A DNA stretch of 64,000 nucleotides from Fusarium oxysporum f. sp. lycopersici 4287 (lineage: Eukaryota; Ascomycota; Sordariomycetes; Hypocreales; Nectriaceae). This document shows positions 23,333-35,600 of this stretch, one piece after another (position 1 is the first letter of the stretch; each line of letters opens with the position of its first letter). The notes beneath the pieces are model-generated. The model had not been told where the DNA came from. It made no database searches and saw only the letters and a program-made list of their open reading frames with translations. The DNA lies in contig NC_030994.1 in the NCBI RefSeq assembly GCF_000149955.1, forward strand, positions 434,001 through 498,000, read 5' to 3'. A program made the translations under genes and the position numbers.

Positions 23333-24929
23333 GTTGAGGGATCTAATGATATCAGCAACTAGTGTTAGATTCGAGAAAGCACTTACAAAGATCTTGCTTA
23401 AAGATCAGAGACTTGACTAAGCGTGGGTTGGTCTGTGGTTGGTGTGCAATGTTTTACCAGTTGCTTTGTATCAGTAAGTACTAAGATTGGATCGGAGCAA
23501 GGACAACAGACTGTAGAAGAGGACGCCTAACTTAGAAAAGAATTCCCAAAGCTTAGTCTAACTTACCTAAATCTCTTCATCGCTTAGGGTCAACGTCCCA
23601 AGACTTATTGCCTCTGGATATGGTAATAGGAATTGTATCGATTTGAATGCCGGCGGTGCAAAGAGCTACGTATTTACAAGAGGCTCGAAATGCAGAACGA
23701 TCTCTGCTGAACATCACGTCAATGGCGGGCGGTCATATGTCACGGTGACTTGCTACGACCGGAAATACTCTATTTAATCAGGGGTGGACCGAATAAATGC
23801 AATTGGGAGAGGCTGGCGTGACTGTGAGTCGGTGGTGCTGGGGTTCAACATCACTACTGTGAGATGCGGTTTGTACCGTCCATGAGAGACAAGGTTTGAA
23901 TGAATGTCGAGCGTTGCTTCGCGCGCCAAACCAGGACTTCAACTTTGACCTGGGTGAAGAGAGCTGTGAAGGAAAGCCGTGAGGAAAATCTTGAAGAAAA
24001 TTGTAAAGAAAGTCATGAAGAAAGTCTGGATCAGTCAGGGATCTGATTTCGGAAAAACAATTCACAAAACGCTATCGCAAGCCATGAATTGTGTATCATG
24101 TCTCTGGCTACCGTGACGAATTTCCTTCAATGCCTTTGCGGGACGGACGGGGTTGACGATGACCACGATTCGACAACTTGTGGCAGTGAAAGAGATATTG
24201 GGAGCTGGACTCGAGCTGAGATGGTTATTACTCGTGACAAAGGCTACGGAGCCTGACCTCTCCGTTCTTAACAGGTCAAGATAGCGGCCATTGGTATTTA
24301 AGGGCCTTCAATTCACAATCCGTCAACATTCCCGTGACCCCAAGGCACGGCCTGTGTAGCCCTCGGGGTATAGCCAGGAAGCCTGGCACAGCGGAGACTT
24401 GAACCGGTCTTTTTTTGCTTTTTTGACCTCTCTCTAAGCTCCGTGCGATGATACAAGCTGCATCATTTTTAAAGTGCAAGGTCAGGCGACTGACTACTAA
24501 AGTCGTACTTTGAGAGGAAGTGAGATGAGTGACGGACAAGTGAGGGAAGAGATGGCTACTTATAGGCAATATCATGTGACTTGTCCTTCATTACAGGCCC
24601 TTTGTTTTCATGCATCTTCATATGTTTGTGAGTATTGCTATGAGTCACTACTGAAAAATCAAATGGATTGCGCTGTCGATAGCTCAAATTCTTGTTTAAG
24701 CAATGACTTCAAGAAAATGTTGACCTGACTGGTGAAGGTTCGTGATGACACGTATATCGGTGCTATCAGGGAAGAAGGTTTAGAGCAATCAGAAGGTCGT
24801 GGCAGTATTGAGTTTATGAGTTAATCCTAAGGTTAGAAAATACACTTCTGATTTGGCATAATAGTTTCATACACACTGATATAACCTTCAGCCTCAAAAG
24901 TTTCTCGACAGATGACCCACCCTTCTCTT
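23333..24929. other. Intergenic, boundary of the left block
   Basis: No gene supported. Composition becomes more even here and the decayed genes stop. A short motif near 24410-24430 ends in a T-run but does not fold as a tRNA. Confidence 0.5.
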
Positions 24930-24937
24930 TATAAATA
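24930..24937 (+). promoter_or_regulatory. TATA box
   Basis: TATAAATA lies 51 bases before the ATG at 24988, a normal distance for a short fungal leader. Confidence 0.55.
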
Positions 24938-24987
24938 GGACAGCTGTCCCCCTTCTACACTATCCAACTGTCACCACAAAACTCAAC

Positions 24988-25413
24988 ATGTCCAACGAAA
25001 CAAACACTACCGAGCCCAGCACTCGCCCCCGAGCCGGTCTTGTCGCAAGTTCAAGGCCAGATCCTCCTCATGGCTACAGGTACACGTCTTACCCTAGTAC
25101 AGGCCATGCGATCCAAGGTCCTTGGAACGATCCACAAAGTTCTCTCCGACGACAAATCATCGAAGCACTTGGAGACATGAAGTGGTTCGACATCGCTGTC
25201 CTTCGTTTCGGATACGCAGAGTCCTATGAGGCTCTGGAAGATCGATCAACATGTCCCGTCACTATACTCATCTCAGTGAGGGTAGGCTCAACAACATCTG
25301 AGCAGGGACACGCAGCGGTTCTCAAATGCAAGCAAATTCTTGACGAATTCGATCTCTCTGATGTTGAAGTCGACATCCAAGAGGCTATGAATTTGGGGTT
25401 GGCATGGTGGTGA
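24988..25413 (+). CDS. Small hypothetical protein (141 aa)
   Basis: A single-exon frame with a TATA box and a good start context. The N-terminus is Thr/Pro-rich and likely disordered. From residue ~55 it has a helix (SLRRQIIEALGDMKWFDIAV) and an alternating strand-helix pattern (CPVTILISVRVGSTT; AAVLKCKQILDEF; DVEVDIQEA), like a small alpha/beta domain. I have an impression of similar domains in other uncharacterised fungal proteins but cannot name one. No signal peptide or membrane segment is present. Confidence 0.6.
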   Translation: MSNETNTTEPSTRPRAGLVASSRPDPPHGYRYTSYPSTGHAIQGPWNDPQSSLRRQIIEALGDMKWFDIAVLRFGYAESYEALEDRSTCPVTILISVRVGSTTSEQGHAAVLKCKQILDEFDLSDVEVDIQEAMNLGLAWW

Positions 25414-25702
25414 TAGCCCCATCTTACGATATGCACAATATTCCGCTTCATCAGTGCCTAATGCTGTTGAGATTGGTGGCATGACAAGGTCGAATTGAGA
25501 TCAAGCTCACATGTTGTTCACGCGATGGCCTTGGAGAGTCTGTGGAGGCCTCCATTTCTACTAGATCATGGGCAGACGGACCGTGGCGACTCACGTACAT
25601 GTCGGTGTCTGGATGTTGCCTACTTAGTTGATACGTAGAAATAAATGCGGTTGGCCCAAGATTTGAACTTGAGAGGCAATTCTGCGATCGCCGTAGATTG
25701 AA

Positions 25703-26800
25703 CTACTGTACATGCTTCTTCACCTCCCGATCAACCCCAAGCCACAACATATCCGGTCGACTGTAGTGCCCACAGACATCCACAAAACTCTTGCAGCGTA
25801 GAATCTCATTCAAATCAAGTGTGGCATACAAGATCCCCTCCTCACATTGAGGTATATCCTCGGTGAGAATCCTTCCGTCGGGACCAAAGATTGCAGAGCT
25901 ACCTCCTCCTGGAGTGCTCATGACAGCCCCTCGTTCTGTGTTCATGAGGCTGATCCCCTGTTCACTGATGACGGATGTGGCATGAAGGACAAAGGCTTGT
26001 GATTCGATTGCGTACGTTTGAGATAATGCGCGGGCGCCTGTTTGTCAGTAACTGTCCGAACAGATGTAAGTGAGCGAATACCTTCTCTCGACATGGACCA
26101 CAATTCCTTCTCGTCCTTGTATGGATGCAATGGCGGCCACGCAGCAACATGGATCTGCTCACGGTGGCTGTAGAGATAATACTTTAGCAGGGGCTGAATA
26201 TGCTCCCAGCAAGAGAGTGCTCCGACACGGCCGACCCTTGTATCAACAACGCTTGTAAGGGCATCACCAGAAGCATCACCAAAAATTGTTCTCTCCATGT
26301 GGGTAGCTTTTATCTTCCGTCGAAGTGCAAGCAGCTTGCCGTCAGAGTCTATGATGGCCTGTGAGATGTACAGAGTGTTGTGAAAGTTTTCCGAAAACCC
26401 AAGGATGACTGTCATTTCGTTGTCGGCTGCGCATTGCTGGATTCTCGCCATCTCTGGGCCATCGGTGCGCATTGAGTTTTTGATGTACCGGCTCGCGAGA
26501 TCTGTATCAACTGGCCGCGCCCTTTGACGTCAGCACCGAATAAGCGTTCATGGTGTCCATGCCGATAACTTACCAGATCCAAGCAGGGTATCCTGTAACC
26601 CAACACTCGGGGAATGCCAGTAGCTCAGCACCTCCTTTGGCGGCTTCAACGATCAAAGCACAGGTCTTGTCGATTGAACCCTGCAAGTCAAGCCATCTGG
26701 GTTCAGCTTGCGTGACTGCGACTCTGACTTGATGTCGAGTGTCGTCGGAGGCGATTCCCAGCTTTGCCATTGGGGAGTCTTGTGTAGAAGAGTCAATCAT
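25703..26800 (-). CDS. Nitrilase / cyanide hydratase family enzyme (333 aa)
   Basis: Three exons: 26800-26574, 26521-26082 and 26037-25703. The introns have GT...AG ends and keep the frame. The catalytic Glu is in [10 protein letters not shown] (Glu65), Lys in the LRRKIKATH segment (Lys145 or Lys147) and Cys in GALSCWEH (Cys180), the Glu-Lys-Cys triad of the family. The length is typical. Family members hydrolyse nitriles to acids plus ammonia, or cyanide to formamide; the motifs do not settle which. YPAWIW followed by ARPVD at the first join, and an Ala-Leu-Ser-Gln-Thr-Tyr segment at the second, fit known nitrilases. An in-frame ATG at 26854 would add 18 residues, and one at 26770 would shorten the protein by 10. 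It is divergent from the MFS gene. Confidence 0.88.
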
Positions 26801-27197
26801 GGTGTCGCACCTGATGAGTCTGTGTGAATGAAGTTGCTGGCCATGGCAAGCCATTTAAGGCAAGTACAAGACATCAATCTTGCACATTGACTTTCTACCA
26901 ATCAGCTTCGTATCATCGGCGGAATCTTGACATCCGCCGCTAAATCTCATTTGTCGGCTTCCCCGCAAAGTTCATCTCCACCCCACGATCCAGGTGTTAT
27001 CAGCGGCGGCTCTTTCGCATCCGCCGCTAATGAGTGGAGCATCTCTTATGATAACCAGATACCGATAGATACTGTGATGAGCTTTCCGAGCTCACTCGGG
27101 AGTGTTCCGTTAGACTGTAGCTGATATGAACTCACTGACATAAATATGACCATGCAGTGACCATTGTAGCCAGCAAATCAGCGCTCACACCATCACA

Positions 27198-28757
27198 ATG
27201 GCTTTCTGCGTCCTTGAAAGTAATGCTTCTGAGCAACCTGCTGGGACTGTTTTCCTTGAAGACTCTCAAGATGGCATGCACACAATCTTGGTGCCTTCAC
27301 CCTCCAACTCTCCCAATGACCCTCTCAACATGTCACGAATCCGAAAGGAGCTGTACTTCTTGACCCTCCTCTTTGGTGCCTGCGTAACTGGCGCTCTTGG
27401 TCCTGTCCTCGTTCCAGCTTTCGGCATTGTGTCGCAGACCTTCCAAACACCTCTCTCCAATGTGGCTCTACTCAATGGGTCGCTCATCCTTGGTCTAGGC
27501 GTTAGCTCTTATTTTTCGGCAATCATTTCAGATCTCTGGGGTCGCAGGATCATTTTTGTCCTGACTTCAATCTTGCTGGTAGTCTCCAACATCTGGGCGG
27601 CTGTTTCGCAAGGATACGGGTCACTCCTGGCAGCCCGTGTATTCCAGGGACTGGCCATGGGACCATGCTTTTCTCTAGCTGGTACATCTTGCGTGAATGA
27701 CGTCTTTTTTCTTCATCAGAGAGGTCGAAGGGTCGGTCTGTGGAATTTTGCCGTCATTGTCTCTGTCAACATCGCCCCGGTCATCAGCGGGTATCTCATT
27801 GTCGACATGGGCTGGCGATGGGCCTTTTGGTTCCTTGCTGTCGCTTTCGCTGTTGGATTGATCATGGTGGTCTTTTTCCTCCCCGAGACCAAATGGGACA
27901 GGGACGAAGTGATATCAGGTGGAAATGAAAAGACAGATGAAAAGGTTGCCGTCGAGACTGCACCAGTTGTCGAGTCGGTCACTCCATGGAAGAAGATCTG
28001 TGGACTCCAACATCTCCAATTCGCCAGCGCACAAGAACTACTGCCCAGTCTTGTCAGCCCTATTCTTATGCTTCGACATCCTGTTGTCATCTGGGGCTGT
28101 ATCATGTGGTCAATCACTTTTACCTGGGTCATTGTTCTTGGCACTGTAGCTGACCAAATCTTTGGCGCTCCACCATACAGCCTCGACCCAACCCAGGTCG
28201 GACTCGTCATTGGCATAGCTCCTCTTGTTGGATCTGCCTTGGGAACGTTGATCTCTGGTTGGATGTCTGATCTTGCCGCTCACTACATGTCCGCATTCAA
28301 TGGGGGTCTGTACGAGCCTGAATTCCGACTTGTTGTCATTGTGCCTTCTGCAATCACCATGACTGTAGGAGCTTTTGGCCTTGGCGATGCAATTGACCAT
28401 GCCAGGCCGACAATGGTCTGTTGCGTCTTTCTGGCCCTGATCAACTTTGGCGTTGGCGCAGGCTGTACGGGTATCGTGACGTATACCAATGATGTGTGTA
28501 TGGATCGTGCGGGCAGCGCATTCGGATTGGCAATGGTATGTCTTCTTATCTTTCTTCAAGGTCAGCGCTAACTTTCACAGCTTATCAAGAGCTCGTTCGC
28601 ATTTGGTCTTACCTTTATGCTCAACAATTATTATGCCACAAAAGGGCCGATGGTCTTCTTTAGTACCTGGGGAGGTTTGACTCTGGGTATCTGCCTGACA
28701 ACTGTTCCGCTGTACGTATTCGGAAAGAGAATTCGAAGCTGGATGGGTCGATATTGA
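27198..28757 (+). CDS. MFS transporter, DHA1-like drug:H+ antiporter (504 aa)
   Basis: Exons 27198-28535 and 28581-28757, with a 45-base intron. A cytosolic N-terminus of ~50 residues is followed by about 12 hydrophobic segments. Motif A of the major facilitator superfamily is present (SDLWGRRI), as are an arginine-bearing helix (LLAARVFQGLAMG) and the antiporter-like region after helix 5 (LPETKWDRD) before a central loop. The family exports drugs or small metabolites at the plasma membrane; the substrate is unknown. It sits between a nitrilase and a Zn2Cys6 regulator, so export or uptake linked to the nitrilase substrate is plausible but inferred. The final exon ends IRSWMGRY. Confidence 0.88.
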
Positions 28758-28842
28758 GTCTGAAGTTTAATATGAGGACCGGGGATGTGGATGCAGGCTG
28801 TGCGGTTACTGTGTAGTCATCTGGTGACAAATATTAGCTCGT

Positions 28843-30934
28843 CTAGTCGCTTTCGTGAAACACCCATTCTCCCGTAGGCGTCGACAGGTCAATGGTATCC
28901 AAATTTAGAGGCTCTTCGAGATTGGCAAACAGCATACCCCAATCTAGATCATTGGTATCGGCTTGCGGAGTGGTCTCCTGTGTCGGTGCGATGAGAGGAA
29001 CACTGTGCCTCATAGGCAACGCCGAAACAACCTTCCATCTGTTGGCCAGCTCTCTCAGAAGCAACAGACCTCGCCTTGCCCTTGTCCATCTTTTCATTTT
29101 TTCCAATGCGTCAACACAGACTCGGAACCGGTGTACCGATTGGCTGCGAATGGTCGAGTTGGTTGATGTCGCATTCAGCAGCAGACTCACAGCAGCTGTA
29201 AGAACACAGTGTATCGCAAAGAACGGGGCGTTCTCCATCTTGGCCTCTTTGTCGTATTGTCGGATTAATCTGACAAGGGCGTGTGCGGAGGTCATGTTTG
29301 TTCTGATGGATAATTGATGGGCGGCACTCCCATTCAGTTCCCTGAGATATGGCCGATGTATCAGAAGTAACGACATGTTATAGACCATATGAAGGAGGAT
29401 GACTTGGGGGTTCATGTTGTTCTTTCGAAGTTCAAGGTCGCGGCCCATTTGGCGGAAGAAGTTCATATGATGATCTCTGGCTTCCGAGAGAAGTTGATGC
29501 CGTTCGAAATGTTCAAGTTCTCCAAACTCGAAAGAGTAGCTGTACAGTCAGCTCCGAACCTCATCACACAGGGCACTCACATTTTATCCATGTATCGGTC
29601 GTGAATGAACCACATCTGGCAGTGAGCGTCAAAGACCGTGTCCTCTGTCGTGGGGTTGCTGCATGCTTTGAGATACGGTGTCGCTCGAACTCTCCGCCAC
29701 GGAATCATGCAATTCCGTCCGAGCATCGAGGTGGAAATTCTAGACATGTGAGTATCCCATTTTTCTACCTGCTCTTCAAACCCTACCTGTCCATTAAAAA
29801 GACTGACCAGAACGTTTGTACACGTACGCTCTTCTCAATTGAGTCTGAAGGCGGCCCAATTGGTATCTGCATGACATTCTCGAGAGAACTCACATGCAGC
29901 CCGAGGTGAACTATCAGGCTCGCCGCCATAGCTGTGATTTCAGCTTGTATCAAACAGCTCGTGACCAAGGATACGTACAATTATACAGCCATGCATTGTT
30001 CTCGTTTTCCAGTGCCAGCTCGCGCCAAGTCAATATCGCCAGAGCCTGTGCCGTCACAGTGTTAGGGATTGTACGGCAACACTCCATCACGATAGCCTCA
30101 GCTCGGTCAGCATGCATCTGCCCCTGTGAATCCGCGAAAAGACTCGCTGCTGCCAAGACTGATACTTGCAACAGCTCGCCGTCAAGAGTCTCTTGAGGCG
30201 CTTTGAGAGTTTCGATGACATGAGGAGGGACGAAATGATGGACTGAATTGATGTGCTGTCGGAACAGGTCGAGTAGCGCTTGAACACTCTCCGTTTCTGG
30301 CTCAGGCCTGATGGCCTCGGTCTCAATGCCATGGTTCGTAACAGGGAAACAGAAGCTACCAGATGACCAAGAAAGGATGTCTCTCCACTACCATGAAGGT
30401 TCATCCGCCACATCATTGAGCTCACATCATTGATGGCAGAGGTTTGGCTGTCATCCACGGTGTGCGCAGCATCATCTTCTAGACTGCTCGATGCAAAGTC
30501 TGGAAGATTAGCATATCCACATGCAGCCTCAAGCTTCCTTACGTAGTCTTTGAGGGCAAGGACTTGATCTTCAAGGTTGGATACAAGCTCAGAGTCTCGC
30601 TGTTTCCTTGTCAAGTTAGCGAGTGGACAAGACCGGATCAAGAGACATACCTCTTGGGTCTTTCGAGCACGTAGACGCATTCAATGTTGTTCTTCAAACA
30701 TGATGAGCATGGAGAATTTCCATCACACTACGATTGTTAGCACCATAAGCAACAGACGAAATGACTGACCTTTCGCTTCCTTCTCCGACACGTCTCACAG
30801 GCTTTGGCGACTCTGGGCCTGGATTCCACTGAATTGGGGTCCTGGCCGGGATATATCGGTTGCATCAATCCAAAAGCGCCATCATTGATCTCCCCATCTG
30901 CCGTGCAAGGAAGAAATCCCAAGTTTGGGTCCAT
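28843..30934 (-). CDS. Zn2Cys6 transcription factor with fungal middle homology domain; one apparent frameshift
   Basis: Six exons: 30934-30770, 30727-30651, 30606-29979, 29931-29787, 29739-29581 and 29539-28843. The zinc cluster spans the first intron: CETCRRRKRK then CDGNSPCSSCLKNNIEC, the six-Cys binuclear pattern. A coiled-coil linker follows (SNLEDQVLALKDYVRKLE). The middle homology region includes ILTWRELALENENNAWLY and SMLGRNCMIPWRRVRATPYL. The frame breaks near 30361-30371: the expected motif GETSFLG-S-SG-SFCFP needs one more base than is present. The frame is otherwise open to the stop. It is either a recent loss of function or a base-calling error. Its target may be the neighbouring MFS and nitrilase genes (inference). 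It is convergent with the MFS gene, 85 bases apart. Confidence 0.75.
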
Positions 30935-31144
30935 GAGAATTGTTGGTGACAGATGAAGGTGCGACAATGGAGGGGTGAGTTGCCATTTAACTGATGACTC
31001 AGCCGGGTAGATCCCGAAGAAGGCGCTGCGACCTAGAAGGCAGGAACCCGAGACTACGATCATGAGGTGAAAGGCTTCATTGGGATAACTTGTCAGATAA
31101 TCAAGGCTATACTGTGATATGATGACAGCTGTCCTCTATTGTCT

Positions 31145-31837
31145 CTAAAAGTACTTCTGAGTTTGGGCAAAATGCATGCCTGCAGCAAAGTGAAAAAGTT
31201 TGGCCGCAACAACTGTACGCTCTCTCTTGGAGTACTCAACCAAGCGCTCATACAGTTCAGACAAAGGAATAATCTCCCGTTGAATGTGTTCTCCATCGTC
31301 AAGTCTTTGTTCTGGCTCCTCATCGTTTTCGCCCAATTGAACCTCAACCATGGCCAGTTGCATGTTGGCGTTTGTCATTCCGGGATCGGCAGCTTGCGCA
31401 GGACTGACACTCAAAACCTTGCAATCATATCCAGTTTCCTCCTTGAATTCTCGAACAGCTGCTTCTTCAGCAGTCTCTTCAGCGTCGATGAGTCCAGCAG
31501 GCCATTCGATGGTGTAGGCATCAAGAGGGGGTCGGTATTGAATGACGAGTAGAGTGGAAGCAGGCTTTGATGGATGAAGAAGAATGTTTCCCATAGCTAC
31601 GGCATCGACACCAGATTTTCCTCTTGTTTTTCGTGTTGCGACCTCCCATGTTCGTGCCTTTCCGACTTGATCGACGTACTCGATCTTTTTGAGGGTTACC
31701 CACTTTGCCTCATCAATGGGGAGGTCAGAGGTTTTGGTAATGACGGGTTCTTGTGTTTTCTGAGTCATGGTGAATGACCGGGTAAGAGAGAGACGAAAGC
31801 GCGGTTTGAAGCACTGGCGGAGAGGGAGATGGCGCAT
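31145..31837 (-). CDS. ysa1: Nudix hydrolase, ADP-sugar pyrophosphatase (YSA1-like)
   Basis: A single exon of 230 aa. The Nudix box is complete at residues 115-137, starting GLIDAEE and ending REFKEETGY, with the metal-binding REx2EE core at 129-134. Upstream EWPAGLI is the usual ADP-ribose pyrophosphatase setting, and a downstream Pro-Gly pair (AADPGMTNAN) fits the same subgroup. These enzymes cleave ADP-ribose and related sugars to AMP and sugar phosphate. The first 23 residues are basic and could be a mitochondrial leader; an in-frame ATG at 31768 would give a cytosolic form starting MTQKTQEP. Both starts are possible. Confidence 0.9.
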   Translation of the reverse strand: MRHLPLRQCFKPRFRLSLTRSFTMTQKTQEPVITKTSDLPIDEAKWVTLKKIEYVDQVGKARTWEVATRKTRGKSGVDAVAMGNILLHPSKPASTLLVIQYRPPLDAYTIEWPAGLIDAEETAEEAAVREFKEETGYDCKVLSVSPAQAADPGMTNANMQLAMVEVQLGENDEEPEQRLDDGEHIQREIIPLSELYERLVEYSKRERTVVAAKLFHFAAGMHFAQTQKYF

Positions 31838-32240
31838 GTGGAGTGTTGAATGAGGGATTGATTGAGGAGTGAAGAGTGAGCGGGGAATGAGCAGACAGGT
31901 GGCACTGTGCGCGTACTGTGTGTCGTCATCACAAGCTCAATTATCACGACATTTAGGTTGGTGTTTAGTTCACTGAATATGTTCTAATGAGTGATTCATT
32001 TATTGGGAGCTCTTATGTTACTGGCAGCTATGTATGTAACATACTTTTGGCTTGATTCGCGGTCTGTGATGTGATTCCGAGATCTGGTTTAGGGTATTTT
32101 CAGCAAACGAATCTCAAATCGTTCAGAAGCATGGCCCAATTCAACTGTGAGTGTTGCGCTCATTTTGACAAGAGCATGGCTATTCTCTTACATCTCATGA
32201 GATTAATATCTGTGCTCTAAGAATTTAGAAATTACCTAAA

Positions 32241-32294
32241 CTCACCAGGCTCGCCAAGCTCGCCAAACTTACCAAACTCACCAAACTTACCAAA
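32241..32294 (+). repeat. Six-copy 9-bp minisatellite (CTCACCAAA-like)
   Basis: Six tandem 9-base units vary around CTYRCCAAR upstream of the GTPase gene. It is non-coding, and slippage expansion is the simple explanation. Confidence 0.8.
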
Positions 32295-32607
32295 TTGTGA
32301 CGATGTTCTGGCTCATTACAAACGAACATATATCATCATGGCAAGGTTATTACCACTGGTTCTCAAGCGCTTCAACATCCTGAAACCAGATCTGCAGCAG
32401 GATCTCAGCTGATACAAATAGATACAAAGTGAATGCCATGATTGGTGCGAGGCCGGGCATCTAACCGCCGAAGCAGGAAGTTGACAAGGGTCAACCAACA
32501 GCTTCAGGATCTCAGCTGCTCATTTAAATCACAGACAGTGATAAACCCCTCATTCGAATTCGTACGACAATCATCTAATTCTCATACCTTTCAACCTGAC
32601 CTTCAAT

Positions 32608-35600
32608 ATGCCTTCGATTGATGCTGACACGCCACTTCCCTCAAGTGAGGGTATCACGGAAACAAGCTCAAGTCCAGCTTCCCCGATTAACAGGCAACGC
32701 ACTCCTTCCGTTTCCATAACTCCCCCTTCTGGCAGGACGAGGGGAGAATCTCATGGGCTCACGTCTGCCATCGGCAACATTCGGCTATCTGACACAAATG
32801 GTACTCATGAATTGATCAATTGGGTCCCGCTAACAAGGCGCAGGACGCGCAACTCTCTCCCCCGAACCGAGGCGTTCCAGAAATGGCACGCCCCGAAGAC
32901 GGCGTTCAAGTACCGGAGCTGTTGAGCAGCATGACGTTGCCGATGAAGAACTCCCTGATGATGCATTCCATTCCCCCGAGTTCCAAGGAGCTTTCCGAGA
33001 TGCCAAGCAGCTGATGTCTAACATTCAATCTGTGCTGGGAAGCTCGAATATCCACGAAGCGCACGAGTCAACAATGGGAAAGCTCCATGAAGATGCTGGC
33101 AGACTTGCAGCGTTCGAGTACCCAGCAACCCGTACCGTCGGATTCGTAGGCGACTCTGGCGTTGGTAAGTCGCTATTGTACGTGATTGCGCCGCTGACAG
33201 TTATAGGCAAGAGTAGTCTGCTCAATTCACTCCTCGATACAAAAGGGCTTGCAAGGACTGTAAGTAACTGCCCAAGTGTCGGACCATGCTTACATCTCAG
33301 AGCAACAATGGAGAAGCCTGCACATGTGTTGTGACGGAGTACCATTATCACAATCGTGACACGCTTGACATTCGAGTCAATTTGTTCTCGATCGAGGAAC
33401 TTCAAGATCAACTCGGTAGACTCCTTCAAATTTATCGCACCTTTGAGCTTCATCGGGATGAGATCACTGATGCCGCTGAACGTCAAGACATGGAAGCGAA
33501 TGCCAAAGTGGCCAAGGACACGTTTCAAGCCATGTTTCGCGGTCGACTGACTGACGAAGCATTCCTGATTCGTGAATCGTATGGTGACGTGCTCGATAAA
33601 CTCACACGTTGGGCAGCTGATGCAAGGCCTTCGCCTTTGAGAACTTGGACAGGTCTCTCGCCACAAGTTTGCTCCAATATTTTGATGACGCTCTCTTCTG
33701 AGCCGGCATCAAGAGATTCTCCAGCGACGTGGCCCTACATTCGAAACATCAAGTAAGTTATATCCCCAGAATTGAACCAACTGACAAGAAAGGGTCTTTT
33801 TGAATGCGCATATCCTCAGCCGAGGCTTGATTCTTGTGGATCTACCCGGCCTTCGAGATCTCAACTCTGCTAGAAGAATCATCACTGAACGTTATCTCCT
33901 GGAATGCAATGAGATCTTCGCAATATGCAACATTGGACGCGCAGCCACTGACGAAGGTGTTCATCAAGTTTTTGACTTGGCCGACCGTGCTCGCCTGTCG
34001 AATGTCGGCATAGTCTGTACTCGTTCTGATGTGAGTGGTAGTGAGCATGTGTGAACCTCGCTGACCATGCAGGACATTGACCCTGAAGAGTCAATTCGAG
34101 ATTGGCCCGGCAGAAGGGCAAGACATATTGAGCAGCTGTTGGAGTATATCGAAACAACAAACAAGGAAATTGAAGAATTGAAGGCAGACATCGAAGACTA
34201 CGAGGGCGCAGACCTATCCGAACATGAAAGACGAGAGCTTGCAGAATGTCGGGAAGATCTACGACAAGCAAGGTATGTTTCCGACTATTACTGGTAACTG
34301 CTAACAATTTTAGCATCCGCAAACAGAACTACAACTTTGAGTAAGTTGGCCAAAGGTAACAAGATCTGGCTAACATTTGCAGACTCAAAGAATATCTGAT
34401 CACAACCCGCAATCGGATCATAATTGACTCACTCACAAACACCTACGCCGGCAGAGTTACAGATGCTAGAGTGTTTTGCGTGAGTAACACAATCTACTGG
34501 CAAAACAGGAATGCAAGGAAGTCTGAGGCCGAACGGTATCTCCACCTGAGTGGCATTATGCAAGTCCGAAGACACTGCATCTCAATTGTCGCAAACAGTC
34601 AACGACGAATTGCCACACAATACATGAAGGACCAGATCCCTGCATTGCTTGCTGACATCGAGCTATGGGTCCAATCCGGAGCCCGTACTGCGAGTGAAGA
34701 ACGTCGCGAGGCACTCTGTCAAACTCTCGACAGTGTTGAGCGTCGTCTGAGGAAGGTATGAGATTATTAAAGTTGTGTTCCGACTGATGTTAATAGGACT
34801 TTGCATCGCGCGCTTTTAGTCGCCTAGCAAGAGGATACAACGAAGACTTTACAGAATACGTTTACAACAGTGAGTACCTCGGTTCGGTCAGAATTATACT
34901 GACCCTTAGATCGTCACGTTTCTTCATGGAGCCGGTCAGCCAAAAATGCAAGCCAAGACTGGGCAGGGGTGCGTTCTCACGATATTGTTTGGCCAAGCTA
35001 ACACATTCAGTGGCATCACAGTAAGTTGGCAATGTCCCAAAGGTTCAGCACTAAAGAATAGGTTCTTATTCTGCATTTTGTCGAAACTTTGGGGACTATT
35101 GCACACCTGCAATCGGATCACGAAACTGGAACGAGGAGGCTATGGATGAGATGGTTAGTGATCTTGGAGGGCCTTGGGAGGAAATGTGTGGTTCTCTACG
35201 GGAGCGACAGTCGAGAATGCTTGAGAATGCCGACGAATTTGCGGACATGGCTATTGAGAAACTTGGTAAGACCTTATACCACTGACTGGGCATGCTGACA
35301 TGAGTAGAAGAGCATGATTCTGTCGATTCTTTGACTCAAGCTCTTGAACACCGCCAGAGTATATTCCTGGCTGCTATCGAGAAGGTCAATGATGACTTCG
35401 AGAACAACCTCAGGTGAGTTACTTGTGCTTCATCGACGTCGCTGACAGGCCAGGGTTCTCCGCATCGAGTCGCTTTCTGGCCTTCGAAGTTCAATTTTCG
35501 GAAAAGCGATGGAACCATTTTACAATAAGTGCAATGCTGAATTTGGTACGTTTACACATCGTTTACTGATGCAGCTAACCCTCCAGGCCGGGGATGTGAT

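Noticed and set aside
24340..24430. Possible RNA polymerase III transcript: GC-rich stem followed by a T-run
   Set aside because: Neither A- nor B-box spacing nor a tRNA cloverleaf fits; the pairing is short.
25630..25705. tRNA-like stretch on the minus strand (GTTCAAATC with short flanking stem)
   Set aside because: The T-arm pairs only partly, and no acceptor stem or anticodon loop of correct length can be drawn.
30370..30409. A 39-base intron that would bypass the regulator frameshift
   Set aside because: It would remove the conserved motif (GETSFLG and following residues), so a missing base is the simpler reading; kept as a test in the findings.
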